DNA from: Azolla caroliniana | Taxonomy: Eukaryota; Polypodiophyta | Direction of reading: 5' to 3' | NCBI GenBank assembly: GCA_043228905.1 | Contig: JBHGNT010000017.1 | Location: 11,036,001 to 11,100,000, forward strand | Length of the DNA: 64,000 nucleotides | Part shown: positions 9,629 through 18,971 of the stretch, one piece after another | Layout: each line of letters starts with the position of its first letter | How positions within the stretch are numbered: position 1 is the stretch's first letter | Position numbers and translations under genes: made by a program | Notes under the pieces: generated by a model | What the model saw: the letters and a program-made list of their open reading frames with translations, nothing else | Database searches by the model: none | Told to the model about the DNA's origin: nothing

Positions 9629-11295
9629 TTGCAATGAAGTAGAAGGATCGGGCCGCCTTAAATTGTGAGGCAGCACCATCAAACCAAACCCAATGCCGAT
9701 TAAAGTTAACATCCAAGACAATAAATCTGCATGGTGAAGCTTAAAACAATGTTGAACAAATAGCGTATTGTGCTTTTTATCATCTGAAATGTAGAATATT
9801 GATTTCTTATGTAACTCGCTGTCTTTTCTCTAGTAGCAAATATGTACAAGTATTGTACATTAGTCATTATACCAATGCATTGATTGAACCTCATTTTGAA
9901 CTTTAAATGTATAGTTCTCTGCAAAGTCAATAACAGATACTATAACATATGGTGGTAAGTTATTTATACATTCCTTGAACTGTGAATTTTGCCAATAACT
10001 CCTACAGTTATGTGGAATGAACTCCTCGAGTTGGTTCTTAAACTCAGAGACAAGGGTAGCAACACATGTCTCCTTATATACTTCCTTGATACGCTTACTA
10101 ACAAGACCCTTACCTATATTTTCTGTCACATACTCTAAATATTTCCATTTCACAATATGACAGTTATCTACATCAAGCTCTTGTCTACAAAATGGTGGTT
10201 GTGGGCAAACTTTACATGTTCTTAGAAGACATGTACGATTATGCCACTCAGATGATGGTTGTTTTTCACAAACAAAAGACCTCCATATCTCAAAAACCGA
10301 TGCGTAAGTCATGTTTCGTGCATTACATCTATTGTCACTCCCATTTGGTCTACATACCTCACAAGTGCAAATACACCCATCCCCGTGTATACCCTTAGAA
10401 TCAGTACGCATACTGTTCAGGCCAAGCCTTAACATGTCCATTTTAATGTGGTACACACAACAACATGTGTTCCTCTCTTTTAACTTTCTAACAAAAAACG
10501 GTTTCAAACCTTGGAACTTGCAAAATCCAAGATTGATGTTAGGATGTTGGTCTTTGAAGTTCATGAACAATTCCGCTTACATCACTCAATAAATAACAAA
10601 TGTTAATAGAATCCTTTAGTACAAAAAAATATATAAAAACAAATAGATAAAAACAAAAGAATTACCTCAGTCATCTCCAAGAAGTGTCTTGGGTGAATTT
10701 GGTACCTACCCCGACTTATACGTTGTCTACATACATCTTTTTTATTCGGTGAGACACGAGTGTTTTTTGTCCAAAAGGAATCCACTTTCTCAACAATCTC
10801 TTGAGACAAGGCGTCACATCATCGTCTACGGCCTAACCCCAACCACTTAAATTGATTTGACTGTATATTTGTCTGATGCTTCGTCAAGTTTCTTCTTTGA
10901 ATACCAAGGGCTAAGACAACTTTAGTATCACTATATTTTTTTTTGGTTGTACCATTTACAACCATGTGAAGGGCTACTCTTTTTGCACCAAGCTTATCTA
11001 TGCTCTCTACCCCTTTCACTAAGTGTAGCGATGACTTCATAGACTCTACAATCTCCTCTGAAACACTTTGGTCCCTAATCTTAATATTTTCCATGCACTC
11101 ATTCAAAAGTTGATGGTGTAACACTCTAAAGATAATATCCCTACGATCTTCCTTGGTAAATCTCTCAATTACTTCTAGTAAATAACGAACTATGTGAAGA
11201 ACCACCCGTCTCTTGCTCCTCTCAGACATAGAATTGCTACATGACAACTCGCTCTCCTTCACATTTACCATTGCCACTCTCATGTATTCCAACAC
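9629..11295 (-). pseudogene. cysteine-rich DDE-transposase-like gene, multi-exon and broken
   Basis: At least four coding blocks lie in order on the minus strand: 11295-10819, 10809-10667, about 10575-9900, and about 9832-9629. They contain, in order, a basic head, FWTKNTRVSPNKKD, paired cysteines (TCCCVYHIKMD, CICTCEVC, CLLRTCKVC), VIDFAENYTFKVQNEVQ, ISDDKKHNTLFVQHCF and FDGAASQFKAARSFYF. A GT donor follows the second block. From memory, this order of motifs recalls an uncharacterised repeat-borne protein family of invertebrates and lower plants (PGKKD, CCVxH, DFAENY, SDGxxxQFK), which I could not check. The Asp in DFAENY and the Asp in FDGAASQFK are candidate DDE residues. A frameshift near 9700 and a stop between the first two blocks suggest decay, although unmodelled introns are possible. 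No terminal inverted repeats were identified. Confidence 0.45.
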
Positions 11296-11484
11296 CTAAT
11301 TTCTTGTTATTTCAGTACCTAATTAACCACATCAACCAGTTTTCGAATAAACATGTACGATAATACCACACACATATATTCCTTTAACAAAACAATACAA
11401 TACTAAGAAAGACAACCATACCAACAGGCTAATATAAAAGTCAAGTTTAAGGTGTTATCCACAAGTGCCGAACATTAGTGGCAG
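11296..11484. other. AT-rich noncoding stretch
   Basis: I see no gene. An AG acceptor-like site just above 11295 suggests that an intron or upstream sequence of the transposase-like gene lies here. Confidence 0.3.
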
Positions 11485-12310
11485 AAGATTATCATTCTAT
11501 TAAGATCGAGAAATTGACAATAATAATCATGGTGATGATGAAGACATAATATTTTCAACATAAATAAATCTTAAAGTTTCCATTTCAAAGGATAATCAAT
11601 AAATATTAAACCCTTAAAAAAATAGTTCTGAAATAACCAATGCTTAAAAAAAGTTCTGGAAAAAACAGTTCTGAAGCCATACCGAGTGAAGGAGACGACA
11701 TACCGAGGGAAGATTATCATTCTATTAAGATCTAGAACTTGACAATAATAATCATGATGATGATGAAGACATTATCTTTTTAGCATAAATAAATCTTCAA
11801 CTTTCCATTTCAAAGGATAATCAATAAATATTAAACCTTAAAAAACAGTTCTGAAATAACCAATGCTTAAAAAATAGTTTTGAATACATACCGAGGGAAG
11901 ATTATCATTCTATTAAGATCTAGAACTTGACAATAATAATCATGATGATGATGAAGACATTATCTTTTCAGCATAAATAAGTCTTCAAGTTTCCATTTCA
12001 AAGGATAATCAATAAATATTAAACCTTAAAAAACAGTTTTGAAATAACCAATGCTTAAAAAACAGTTCTAAAGACATACCGAGGGAAGGAGACGACATAC
12101 CGAGGGAAGATTATCATTCTATTAAGATCTAGAACTTGACAATAATAATCATGATGATGATGATGACATTATCTTTTTAGCATAAATAACTCTTCAAGTT
12201 TCTATTTCAAAGGATAATCAATAAATATTAAACCTTAAAAATAGTTTTGAAATAACCAATGCTTAAAAAACAGTTCTGAAGACATACCGAGGGAAGGAGA
12301 CGACATGCCA
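11485..12310. repeat. tandem repeat, about 190-225-bp unit, four copies
   Basis: The copies start at 11485, 11710, 11899 and 12108, each with AAGATTATCATTCTATTAAG, then an (AAT/ATG)-rich part, a TTTCAAAGGATAATCAATAA segment and an AAACAGTTCTGAA segment. Copies are highly similar, with unequal lengths. The array lies just upstream (in gene sense) of the transposase-like gene on the minus strand. Confidence 0.85.
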
Positions 12311-12355
12311 AGGGAAGAAGAAGACATACCGGGGGAAGGAGAAGACATAGCGACG
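12280..12355 (-). repeat. short 21-bp tandem repeat
   Basis: This is a run of variants of GACATACCGAGGGAAGGA. Read on the minus strand it encodes repeated MSSPSLG-like heptads in an open frame (12564-12235), which is probably fortuitous. Confidence 0.6.
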
Positions 12356-12564
12356 AAAGGCGAAGATGGCTCAGATGTGTGACACAAAGAACGCTTAATC
12401 ATTTCCACATAGGTTTGATTCGTAGATAAGGAATGGCAAGAACCCAAATCTTGGGGACATTCGCGTGCTGTGAATACCTGAGATGCAGAGAACGACAAAC
12501 ATAGATGGGCTCGGTTGGAAGGAGGAAGGGGATGCGCCAAAATGGTGAGAAGCGCCAAATTCAA

Positions 12565-13080
12565 TTAATGTGGTGTGCTAAATTAAAAGTGAGGGGAAAA
12601 TAGCCCCCAAATCAATCTTGACTCCTGAATACCTCACAACTGTTTCCCCCCATTAAATGCAATGTGTACTACCCCCACCCCACTCCGTAAAGAGATTATA
12701 AAAAATTTCGGTTTTTTAAAAATATTTTTTATAATTACTTAGTACTAACAGTACTAAAAGTACTCGTGTTTTTGTTGGCCAAAAACAATACTTTTTTGGT
12801 ACACCGTAGCATACTTCGACCCTTTGGTTTTCATTTAGATTGGAATTTCGGGCGGATCATCTTCCACCTGAATCGGCCTCCGACTCTACCTTCCTTGCTG
12901 CCATCTCCTGTCTCTCCGGTCTCACATTAGTTCTCGGACACAACCACCAAAGTCTCTAGAATTACTGGGCAAGAATCCGCAGTATTATCGTCCTCCGTCG
13001 TTTCACCCATAGCCACCTTCTCGGTTATCTCTCCATCGTATGCATCGGCTTTGCCCTTCGTTTTCTCTTAGTGTAAATAT
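12565..13080. other. unassigned intergenic stretch
   Basis: It is AT-rich to about 12840, with AGTACTAA motifs near 12740-12770 that echo the minisatellite on the other side of the transposase-like gene. Then comes a GC-richer piece to 13070 with no homology I recognise. No supported reading frame is present. Confidence 0.4.
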
Positions 13081-13443
13081 AAGTCATATATCACTTATGA
13101 TAAGTTATTACAATAGTAAAGTTTGGGTTTATTTACATGGAGGTATAAGGTTCGAATCATGCCCTATGCATGTAACAATGTTTTCTTCTATTTACAAATT
13201 TGTCTCTTCATCCGGTGAGAGACTCTCACCGGCCCTCTTCATCCGGCTCTTGTCGGTTCTGCTTGATCCAATTCTTACCGGGTCTCCTTATCGGGTCTTC
13301 CTTGCCGGTTCCTCCTTCATCCAGTTCTCACCGGTTCTCCTTACCAGGTCCTCCTTACTGGTTCCTCCTTGCCGATTCCTCCTTATCCCATCCGGAGGGA
13401 CCAAAATGCAATTTTCACATAGTGTTCGAATTACACTATGACA
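13081..13443 (-). repeat. GyD-1 3' LTR, truncated
   Basis: On the minus strand it starts TGTCATAGTGTAATTCG directly after a purine-rich tract (GGTTTGGAGGGGGCAAG) that ends the GyD-1 coding remnant. It matches the LTRs at 36291-37090 and 57238-58042, including repeated ATCCGG/ACCGG segments and a tRNA-like module (13100-13180). The distal half of the LTR is missing; the left limit is approximate. Confidence 0.8.
13100..13180 (+). other. tRNA-like module inside GyD-1 LTR
   Basis: The plus strand contains a perfect B-box match (GTTCGAATC, near 13152) preceded by GGAGGTATAAG and a degenerate A-box region. It is antisense to the element, as in the other GyD LTRs. Confidence 0.6.
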
Positions 13444-14580
13444 CTTGCCCCCTCCAAACCCGCACATCCTCTGGATTGTGCCGAAGTTCCCGATGCCTGT
13501 TGTTCATCTTCATCCATAGCACTTTCTCGCAATCGCGAATATGGTTGACTACGAACTGTCGGCATCCCCAATCATCCATAGTCTCATCTTTTTCTTCCAC
13601 CGCGCATCCTTTCATCGAAATGTCATCTAGGAATGGCATCGTTATCTCCGGAATGCAGTCTCGAAGCACCTTGTTCATTGCATTCATCATATGTGTGACC
13701 GAGTTCGTTGCGCCTTGTGGTAGTGTCCACATACGGACTAATCCTATCGATGTTCGCATGGTAGTGATGTCTCGGCTCTCCACGGTTAGTTGGAATTGGT
13801 CATACCCGGAGTATAGGTCTCCGATGGAGTATATCGCGCATCTGGCAAATGCTTCCGCAAATTCGTCCACTATCGGACCAACTCCGGAGTTCCGGATCGT
13901 GACCTTGTTCACTGGTTGCAATTTTTGAATAAACTGGAGTGACCCATTCTTCTTTGGAACCATGAACCATCGATTTGAGTACGGAGCATTTGATGGCTCT
14001 AGAATCCCCATTGCCACCTTCTCCTTAAGCAAGTCGATGACTTTCAGAATATGCACTCGTGGCACCAGAATCGGTTTCAGGTTCCACGACACATGATCAA
14101 TCGTGAAGATCACCATCGGCTCCACTATCTTTGGATCAACGCACCCTATCTCCTTCAATGTGAATGCAAATGCTTTTCCATGTTTTTCCAACATCTCACA
14201 AAACCGTTCTTCTTCTTTTTGTAAGAGGAAACCACCTCCACCGATCCGAAGTTTTTCCCGGGTCTCATCCGTAAAAGCATGTCCGATATCCACGGACTTT
14301 CGAATTGTCGGATCTCCCGAGACTTCTTTCCTCTTTTGTTCGCTATCGGTGGGTAGCGGTCCCGCAGCCAGTTTCACTTTCTTCTCCATGGTCTTGTATT
14401 TCGTACTTACCATTGCTTCTTCTTTGAGGAGCGCATCCGGCCCCATTTTCGCAATGATCTCGTACATCTCGATCGATTCCGCCGGAACTACCCGGTCTCC
14501 TTGGCTATTTTCTTTCGCAAGCCCTTCAAGCCGTTATAGCGTGCTCCCATCGAACACTTCTTCGACTACTCCCACGATTT
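13444..14580 (-). pseudogene. GyD-1 pol remnant (reverse transcriptase fragment)
   Basis: An open frame (14467-13436) covers the pre-RT segment and the first half of a Ty3/gypsy reverse transcriptase: GILEPSNAPYSNRWF, VPKKNGSLQFIQ, SIGDLYSGYDQFQ, LPQGATNS and the active-site region MPFLDDISMKGC. Upstream sequence to about 14580 continues in the same sense with one stop. After the FLDD region the frame runs almost at once into the polypurine tract and LTR, so the rest of RT, RNase H and integrase have been deleted. It matches GyD-4 (62040-62830) closely. Gag is absent. Confidence 0.82.
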
Positions 14581-14589
14581 CTTTTATTA

Positions 14590-14680
14590 TTGATGCCGAC
14601 CATTGTCATGATATGGCAAGACTCGAACCCATGACCTTATGTTATATGGGTCGAGCTCTTGACAATTATACTATCTTTTG
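14590..14680 (-). other. tRNA-like module (A and B box), not a functional tRNA
   Basis: The minus strand has TAGTATAATTG (A-box consensus) and GGGTTCGAGTC (B box) spaced as in a tRNA gene. The acceptor and T stems do not pair, so it is not a working tRNA. It probably belongs to the upstream part of the Chromo-1 LTR, which would make it antisense to that element. Confidence 0.5.
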
Positions 14681-15036
14681 TAATACGTACGATATTATTT
14701 TCATTTAAGTTTTATTATAGGAAATTAATGTATATTCCAGATTTCTCGAGAACATTCTAGAAGCTTCAGGATTACTCCTGAGAACACTATAAAAGAAGGT
14801 ACTAGGCATTATGTTGAACCAAATTGGTTCAACGCCAGTCTTAAGCCTCTTAGCCACTTTGTACTTATCCTTCACATAATATATTAGCTATTATCATCAT
14901 CTCTCTCTCTCTCTCATCCTCACTATCTCTCTCTCCTCTTCTCTCTTTCTCTCTCGGGAATCTTTCGCAGTCCCGTCCTCTTAGTACTAATAGTACTTCT
15001 CTTCTTTAGTACTAATTCTCTCTCTGCTTTAGTACT
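14679..15036 (+). repeat. Chromo-1 5' LTR/leader part
   Basis: It contains a plus-strand TATA box (CTATAAAAG near 14787), then a long CT-rich leader. Its continuation lies at 25116 after TatX-1. The start at TGTAATACG (14679) is a guess, because the matching 3' LTR is missing. Confidence 0.5.
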
Positions 15037-15407
15037 TGTTGTATGTATGGCTGGACTAGCCGCAACACAGGTGTCTATCCGACACTTCTCCAAAGGGGTG
15101 GTAGGGATAGAATGTTAATACACGCGTATGATAATTACACTTAAGCACAGACGAAGACAAGATTAATCAGCATAAGCAAAACTATATTAATTCTTCGCCC
15201 CTTCATTACAAAACATCGGATCCTTTTATAGGCATCCGGCCAGATTACAATCGGTGCTCGGTAGGCAACCGTTAACCGAAACCGAATCGGTTCGGATCCG
15301 GATCGGTTACAACTACCGGATCCGTCCCTCCTAATAATTCTATTCCTATTTCTATATTTATCCGATCCGACCTTGCTTTCCCATTTGCCTTCTCTGACCG
15401 GCCAACA
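15037..15407 (-). repeat. TatX-1 3' LTR
   Basis: It is 371 bp with ends TGTTG...CAACA, identical by eye to 24745-25115. It contains a minus-strand TATA box (CTATAAAAGG near 15225). Confidence 0.95.
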
Positions 15408-15451
15408 CATGGCACGCCCGTGGGAAAGTGCATTGCACTTCGAACCCACAG
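15408..15451 (-). promoter_or_regulatory. conserved hairpin at the position of the polypurine tract, TatX-1
   Basis: The 50 bases between the ORFX stop and the 3' LTR contain no purine run. On the minus strand there is an outer stem GTGGG/CCCAC (15445-15449 with 15420-15424), an inner stem AAGTG/CACTT, and then GGGCGTGCCA and two bases before the LTR. The layout resembles a tRNA T arm, acceptor strand and CCA. The same layout occurs in TatX-2 and TatX-3. Confidence 0.6.
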
Positions 15452-15457
15452 CCGGCT

Positions 15458-18373
15458 TCAGTCTTCCTCCAAATTATCAGGCAAACTCCGCTCCGAGGTT
15501 TCAAGTGTTGTTTTGCCTGTGCCGTCTCCGACGTCCGATTGGATTGGCTGCCTTTTCGCATCTTGCTGCTCCGACTCTGCTTGTACCGGTGGTACCGATG
15601 TTTCTTCTGTATCCTGTCCGGGTCTGTCCTGCTCCACCTCCGTTCCGTTCCCGGTATCGCTCTCTCCGGTTTCCACTGGTTGTGTCCTTTCCTCCCCGGA
15701 TTCGGTACTTCTCTGTCTCCACTCTGCATCATCCCCGGCATCAACCTGCTCTTGCTCCGGAAGTTCTTCCTCGGGTAATTCTTGTCGGGGTACATTGTTG
15801 GTTGGGTCTTCTTCAGCCGGTCGCTCGCCCTCACTAATGGAGATCGGCGTTGTGTGTCCCTCGGCTTCCTGTCGCAGTCGGTCCTTCTCGTACCCTTCCA
15901 ATTCTAGTTGGGTTTCGAGCTGTCCGTCATCCAACCTCTCTACTAACCCTCGGATTTCCTTGAGATGCTCTTCTGCTAGAGCATAGAAATCCTCCGACAG
16001 TTCTTCCCGGATGTTGACGATACTTTCTTCGTCCATTTTATAGAACCCATCTCCGTTTTTCTTCCGATTTTCTGCATCAGCTCGGAGTATCTGCAGTTCA
16101 GCTGCCTGTTGTGCCCATTCCCTCCAGAGCTTCTCCGTGCTTTCATTTATGCTGGCCTGAGCTCGGGTACTCCAACTTGACATGATGAACTTAATTCGGC
16201 CAACCCCTGCTTTAGCCTGTTCCGAAGCTGCTTGTTTTTCCTTCCTTATCCGTTTGATGATGTCGGCCATTAACTGAGCTTGAGCTTCAGAGTCGACTTT
16301 TTGCTTGTCACAGGTACTCCGCCATTTGTTGATTTCGAAAGTCAACTTCACTTTCTCCTCATTCCTGCTCTTTGTCAGCTCCCCTACTTTCTGCCGAAGT
16401 ACTTCCATCTCCTTTCTTTGTTCCGACGTCAAGGTCTTCTCCGCCGATACTTCCTCCCTTGCTTTGGACAATTCCAAGCGGTTTTCCTTGAGCTGCTCTT
16501 TCAGCTTCTCTATCTGTCGGTCGTACGTTGCTGCCTGATTCTTGATGTCCGACGTGGCCTGTTTATAATCCTTACATAGTCTGTCGAATTCCTCCGTCTT
16601 CTGTTTTAGGCGTCGGTTCGCCTGAGCTCGCAACTGATCATCCCGGTCCTTTTGTTGTCGGAGTTCCTCTCGCAACCGCTCAATTTCCTGCTCCATTCGT
16701 CGGCGCAGCCTATCTTTTTCCTTTTGCAGTGTCCCGTTTTCTTCTTGTAGTCGGTCATTGGTGGCTTTGCTTCGGCGAAGGCCTTCCTCCATTCGCCGTC
16801 TGTCGTCTTCTACCAACTTCCGCTGTTCTCTTTCGTTATCTCTCAATGCCTCCTGAGCCTATAATTCTTCTTTCAAAGTTGCTATTAACTTCTCGGTCTC
16901 AGGGCCGGTTTGCAAGGCCCTCTCCGTTTCTGGTTCGGCTTGCTTTTCTGATGTCCCGACCGGCTCGGTGCCATCTTGTGCTTGTCGGCTGCCTTCTTTT
17001 GCCTGTGCTAGCTCTTCTTGCAGCTCATGTAATTGTGCCCGGAGCATGACCATATCCTTAGTCATCGTCCTAGTCACTTCTTCTCTTTGCTCCTCCTCTT
17101 TCTCCATCTGGTCTGCTACTCCCGACAACTGCCCTGACAACCACCTTAGCCATTGTGCCTTTGTTCTGCCTTCGTTGGTGTCAGCAGGCGTGCCTAGCTC
17201 TGGCTGTTTTTCCGGCTGTTTCTCCGGCCTCTTCTCTTGTTCCGGCGCTTGTTCCTTTCTTTGTTCTTCGAACTCCGCCGCCGTCGGTTCCGGTACTGCC
17301 GTCTCTGGTGCAGACGGACCTTCATCCTGTGTCGCTTCTGTACCGGTTACTGGAGGCGGTTCTTTTGCCCGTTGCTGAGTTCCGTCCGCTGTTGGGGTTA
17401 GTCTTGTCGCTCGTTTCTCCTTTCCTTGCCTGGGTGGTAGTATTAACATCGGTTCGGATGAGTCTTCCTCTGTTTCAGCGTCCTCCGTCGGTGCCACTAT
17501 TGGTTCCTTTACTGGTACCGGTTCCGATTCGAGCGTTACTGGTTCGGTGTCGGTTTGCCTCTTGCTGGTCTTCTTTGCCAGCTTCTCCTTGCCTTTTTCC
17601 GCCTTTTTCTTCTTCGTTGTCGGTTGCTGTTGCTGTTTCTGTGGCTGCCATGATGGGCCTTCCTCCCTTTGCTGTCGGGATGAGTCTTCTTCCCGCGGTT
17701 GTCGAGATGAGCCTTCTTTCCGCGGCTGTCGGGATGATCCTTCTTCCCGCGGCGCTTCTTCTTCCTGTGTCCATCCTGGAGTGTGTTTCTCTAGGATTCG
17801 TCGGCGCTTCATGGTTTGCTTCGGGGTAGTCTCCTGCCGACTTCTTTGCTTGTGCTTGATGGGGGACACCGGTGGGACCAACACTGTTAACCATTGGGAT
17901 ATTCCGGCCCATGGCTTCTTCCCTTCCACTAAGTGCTTGATCGCCTCTTTCAGTCCTTCGGTGATGAAATGGAGCCAGTCCACCTGCAGGCCTTCGAATG
18001 TCGCGATGACGATCGCTGCTCGGTATTTGGCTATGGCTGCCGGACGAGGGTTCACGAACCCGTACTCCATCAGGGCGCGGGCCACCTCTCCGAACAGCAG
18101 GTTCTCTCCGCCCTGTGTGCGATACGCCTTGCTGCTAAGGGAGTATTCGCCGAAATACTCGAAGAATATTTGGCTCGAGGGTAGCTCTATCGTCTGAAGT
18201 CCTCCCTCCAAAATCCCTGTGAGCGCTTGTACCGCTCCTTCAGTGACCTCTGCTAAGTCCACCGCTGTTGCCGCCTGCTCTGGTTCCTTGTGTGGTGGAG
18301 CGTCAGCGACCCGCAGCAGCCCTCCTAATCCGTTCTCCGTCAGCCATTGTCGCGCTCCGTCCGACAGTGCCAT
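15458..18373 (-). CDS. TatX-1 ORFX, coiled-coil protein with one in-frame TAG
   Basis: This is a 971-codon frame from ATG 18373 (chosen because it aligns with the start in TatX-3) to TGA 15458, interrupted by TAG at 16859-16861. Residues 1-190 form a probably globular head with the family motif EYFGEYSLSSKAYRTQGGEN and ATFEGLQVDW. Next is a basic, low-complexity region with about four 10-residue repeats (REEGSSRQPR-like) and lysine runs that could act as nuclear signals, then a Pro/Glu region, a long heptad coiled coil (roughly 500-800) and a conserved tail containing AAELQILRADAENRKKNG and GFYKM. No enzyme motif, signal peptide or membrane segment is seen. It lies downstream of pol on the same strand, in the position of env-like genes. 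The function is unknown; a structural or nucleic-acid-binding role is a guess. Confidence 0.7.
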
Positions 18374-18503
18374 CGCTTCTTCTTCGTCTGCTGCTGCCTG
18401 TGGTCTGAGGTCGGGGTGTAGGTGTTCTGCGCGTCGGATCTTGCTGTCTTGGGCCTGCGTTTGCTTGTGGGAAAATTCGTAAAAAGTGAACCCTTCCCCG
18501 GTT

Positions 18504-18518
18504 CTTCCTTTATATAGT
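18504..18518 (-). promoter_or_regulatory. possible internal TATA box for ORFX
   Basis: The minus strand reads CCACTATATAAAGGAAG about 135 bases before the ORFX start. A strong TATA consensus here suggests a separate ORFX transcript. No equivalent was seen in TatX-2 or TatX-3. Confidence 0.35.
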
Positions 18519-18617
18519 GGCGTTTCCCTCGAGCCGCCTTTTCCTGTTTTTCGCGCATGCGTATCTTCTGCCATAATTAGCATCTCACTTTTTAATTTCG
18601 GCGTCTGCACGTCCTCG

Positions 18618-18715
18618 AATAGCATGTCCTATTTTTGGCGCCTGCGCATGCTCTGTCATGAATAGCATGTCCTATTTTTGGCGCCTGCGCATGCTCTGTC
18701 ATGAATAGCATGTCT
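18618..18715. repeat. 43-bp tandem repeat in pol-ORFX spacer
   Basis: About 2.3 copies of a unit containing GAATAGCATGTCC and GGCGCCTGCGCATGC (starts at 18618, 18660 and 18703). The wider spacer 18374-18971 is noncoding. Confidence 0.8.
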
Positions 18716-18971
18716 GTCCTTTGCTGCCGCGTGTCCTGCTTGCGCTTCTTTGCCGCGTGTGTTGAATCTCCTACGTGTCTGTCATTATGACTCCTTGATT
18801 GCCGCACGTATTAAGTCCTGTACCTCGGCGCCCCCACGTTCTGTGCTTTAAATAGCTCGTGCACCCGTGTGACGGTTGTAACTACTTCCTTCATCATTCC
18901 CATGATTTTCTTGATCGTCTTGTCTTGACTTTTCTTCCCGTAGCTCTCCTCAAGTTATAACATATGCCGCA

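Noticed and set aside
12235-12564. Minus-strand first exon encoding MSSPSLG repeats
   Set aside because: The coding potential follows from the 21-bp tandem repeat. No splice link to the transposase-like gene could be shown.
14590-14680. A tRNA gene
   Set aside because: A and B boxes are present, but the acceptor stem, T stem and anticodon arm do not pair. The related modules are all embedded in LTRs.
15408-15425. Plus-strand primer site (TGGCACGCCC) implying TatX elements run on the plus strand
   Set aside because: Gag-pol, the TATA boxes in the LTRs and a second primer-like site at the other end all place transcription on the minus strand. The motif is better read as the complement of the GTGCCA end of the hairpin.
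17155-17829. Long plus-strand reading frames inside TatX-1 (also 15420-15986, 21772-22701, 22716-23453)
   Set aside because: They are mirror frames of ORFX, pol and gag, with compositions dictated by the coding strand, no domains and no conservation between copies.
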